DNA of 64,000 bases from Pseudomonas saponiphila (GTDB taxonomy: Bacteria > Pseudomonadota > Gammaproteobacteria > Pseudomonadales > Pseudomonadaceae), in contig NZ_FNTJ01000002.1 in NCBI RefSeq assembly GCF_900105185.1, forward strand, positions 1,612,001 through 1,676,000. Reading direction: 5' to 3'. The notes below the pieces were generated by a model. That model ran no database searches. It was not told where the DNA came from and saw only the letters and a program-made list of their open reading frames with translations. A program made the position numbers and the translations under genes. Each line of letters begins with the position of its first letter. Positions within the stretch are counted from its first letter, which is position 1. Below are positions 63,182-64,000 of this stretch, in pieces.

Positions 63182-64000
63182 GTGCTGTCCAGCAGGTAAC
63201 GGTTCTGGGGGCAACGGGCTCCATTGGGCTGAGCACCTTGGATGTCATTGCCCGTCATCCGGATCGCTACCAGGTGTTTGCCCTTACCGGGTTCAGTCGT
63301 CTGGCCGAGTTGCTGGCCTTGTGCATTCGTCACGTGCCGCGCTTTGCGGTGGTGCCGGAGGTGGCTGCCGCCAGTCGTTTGCAGGAAGAGCTGCGGGCTG
63401 CCGGTTTGTCGACTCGGGTTCTGGTGGGTGAGCAAGGTTTGTGTGATGTCGCGTCGGCGCCCGAGGTCGATGCGGTGATGGCGGCGATCGTCGGGGCGGC
63501 CGGTTTCCGTCCGACCCTGGCGGCCGTCGAGGCCGGCAAGAAAATTCTGCTGGCCAACAAGGAAGCCTTGGTGATGTCCGGCGCACTGTTCATGCAGGCG
63601 GTGGGCAAGAGTGGTTCGGTGCTGCTGCCCATCGACAGCGAACACAATGCGATCTTCCAGTGCATGCCAGCCGACTTCTCTCGGGGGTTGGGGGCAATCG
63701 GGGTGCGCCGGATTCTACTGACGGCCTCGGGCGGTCCGTTCCGTCAGACGCCGCTGGCCGAGCTTGAGCGTGTCTCGCCCGAGCAGGCTTGTGCCCATCC
63801 GAACTGGTCCATGGGGCGCAAGATCTCCGTGGATTCGGCGAGCATGATGAACAAGGGCTTGGAGCTGATCGAGGCCTGCTGGTTGTTCGATGCCAAGCCT
63901 TCGCAGGTTGAAGTAGTAGTGCATCCTCAGAGCGTGATCCACTCCCTGGTGGATTATGTCGACGGTTCGGTGCTGGCGCAGTTGGGTAATCCTGATATGC
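63178..64000 (+). CDS. dxr: 1-deoxy-D-xylulose 5-phosphate reductoisomerase, 3' end cut by window edge
   Basis: Second enzyme of the MEP isoprenoid pathway, NADPH-dependent. GTG start overlapping the cdsA stop (GTGA); first 274 codons present and open to the edge. NADPH-binding [29 protein letters not shown], metal/substrate loop [19 protein letters not shown] and [19 protein letters not shown]. Supplies precursors for the uppS product encoded just upstream. Confidence 0.95.
   Translation, partial: MSAVQQVTVLGATGSIGLSTLDVIARHPDRYQVFALTGFSRLAELLALCIRHVPRFAVVPEVAAASRLQEELRAAGLSTRVLVGEQGLCDVASAPEVDAVMAAIVGAAGFRPTLAAVEAGKKILLANKEALVMSGALFMQAVGKSGSVLLPIDSEHNAIFQCMPADFSRGLGAIGVRRILLTASGGPFRQTPLAELERVSPEQACAHPNWSMGRKISVDSASMMNKGLELIEACWLFDAKPSQVEVVVHPQSVIHSLVDYVDGSVLAQLGNPDM

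Overview
This window is chromosomal DNA of a Pseudomonas, most likely of the P. fluorescens complex. The evidence is high GC, a complete wsp chemosensory operon, gene order close to what I recall for the P. aeruginosa PA3708-PA3650 region, and many REP palindromes of the 'taggagccggcttgccggcga' type that are common in this group. It is mostly core genome. The only clear mobile element is one intact IS21-family insertion sequence. I found no CRISPR array, prophage, integron, tRNA or rRNA.

Layout. 1-3180: a gamma-aminobutyraldehyde-type dehydrogenase cut by the window edge, a LysR regulator and a DUF533/TerB-like protein. 3391-11872: wspA-B-C-D-E-F-R, a surface-sensing Wsp pathway with WspR as diguanylate cyclase output. 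11980-14693: prfB with its programmed +1 frameshift, then lysS. 14799-20745: a TetR regulator, lipoproteins, a QEGLA/MATCAP-like putative metallopeptidase, a lipid-anchored alpha/beta hydrolase, an LptF-like OmpA lipoprotein and small conserved proteins. 20951-25283: ppc, adk and tsaB. 25470-29702: small conserved genes (DUF72, a PEP-mutase-like enzyme, an extensin/M15-like protein, a protein with a duplicated 42-residue module) and rsmJ. 29786-34666: mexL and the divergent mexJK efflux operon. 34760-38428: DUF4197, a YbaY lipoprotein and plsB, all leftward.

38495-41135 is the IS21 element (istA, istB). It has matching terminal inverted repeats and a 6-bp target duplication, and lies 66 bp upstream of plsB. 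41334-46876: a cold-shock protein, a small conserved protein, rlmA, dapE and a GH17-GT2 NdvB-like glucan synthase. 47094-54311: tcdA, csdE/csdA, dapD, an ArsC/Spx-like protein, a CPA1 sodium/proton antiporter and dapC. 54350-64000: glnD and map leftward, then the rightward translation and envelope cluster rpsB-tsf-pyrH-frr-uppS-cdsA-dxr, with dxr cut by the right edge.

How the genes work together. Wsp converts an envelope or surface signal at WspA into WspR phosphorylation and c-di-GMP. MexJK is an efflux pump under MexL control. dapD, dapC and dapE supply meso-diaminopimelate and lysine. uppS, cdsA, dxr and plsB supply isoprenoid carrier and phospholipids. rpsB, tsf, frr, prfB, lysS, map, rsmJ, rlmA, tsaB and tcdA serve translation and RNA modification.

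Nothing here is convincingly a new multi-gene system. The best leads are the IS21 insertion next to plsB at an apparent synteny junction, the QEGLA metallopeptidase-like protein, a His/Cys cluster in the WspD N-terminus, the duplicated-module protein and a strong palindrome between two divergent genes.
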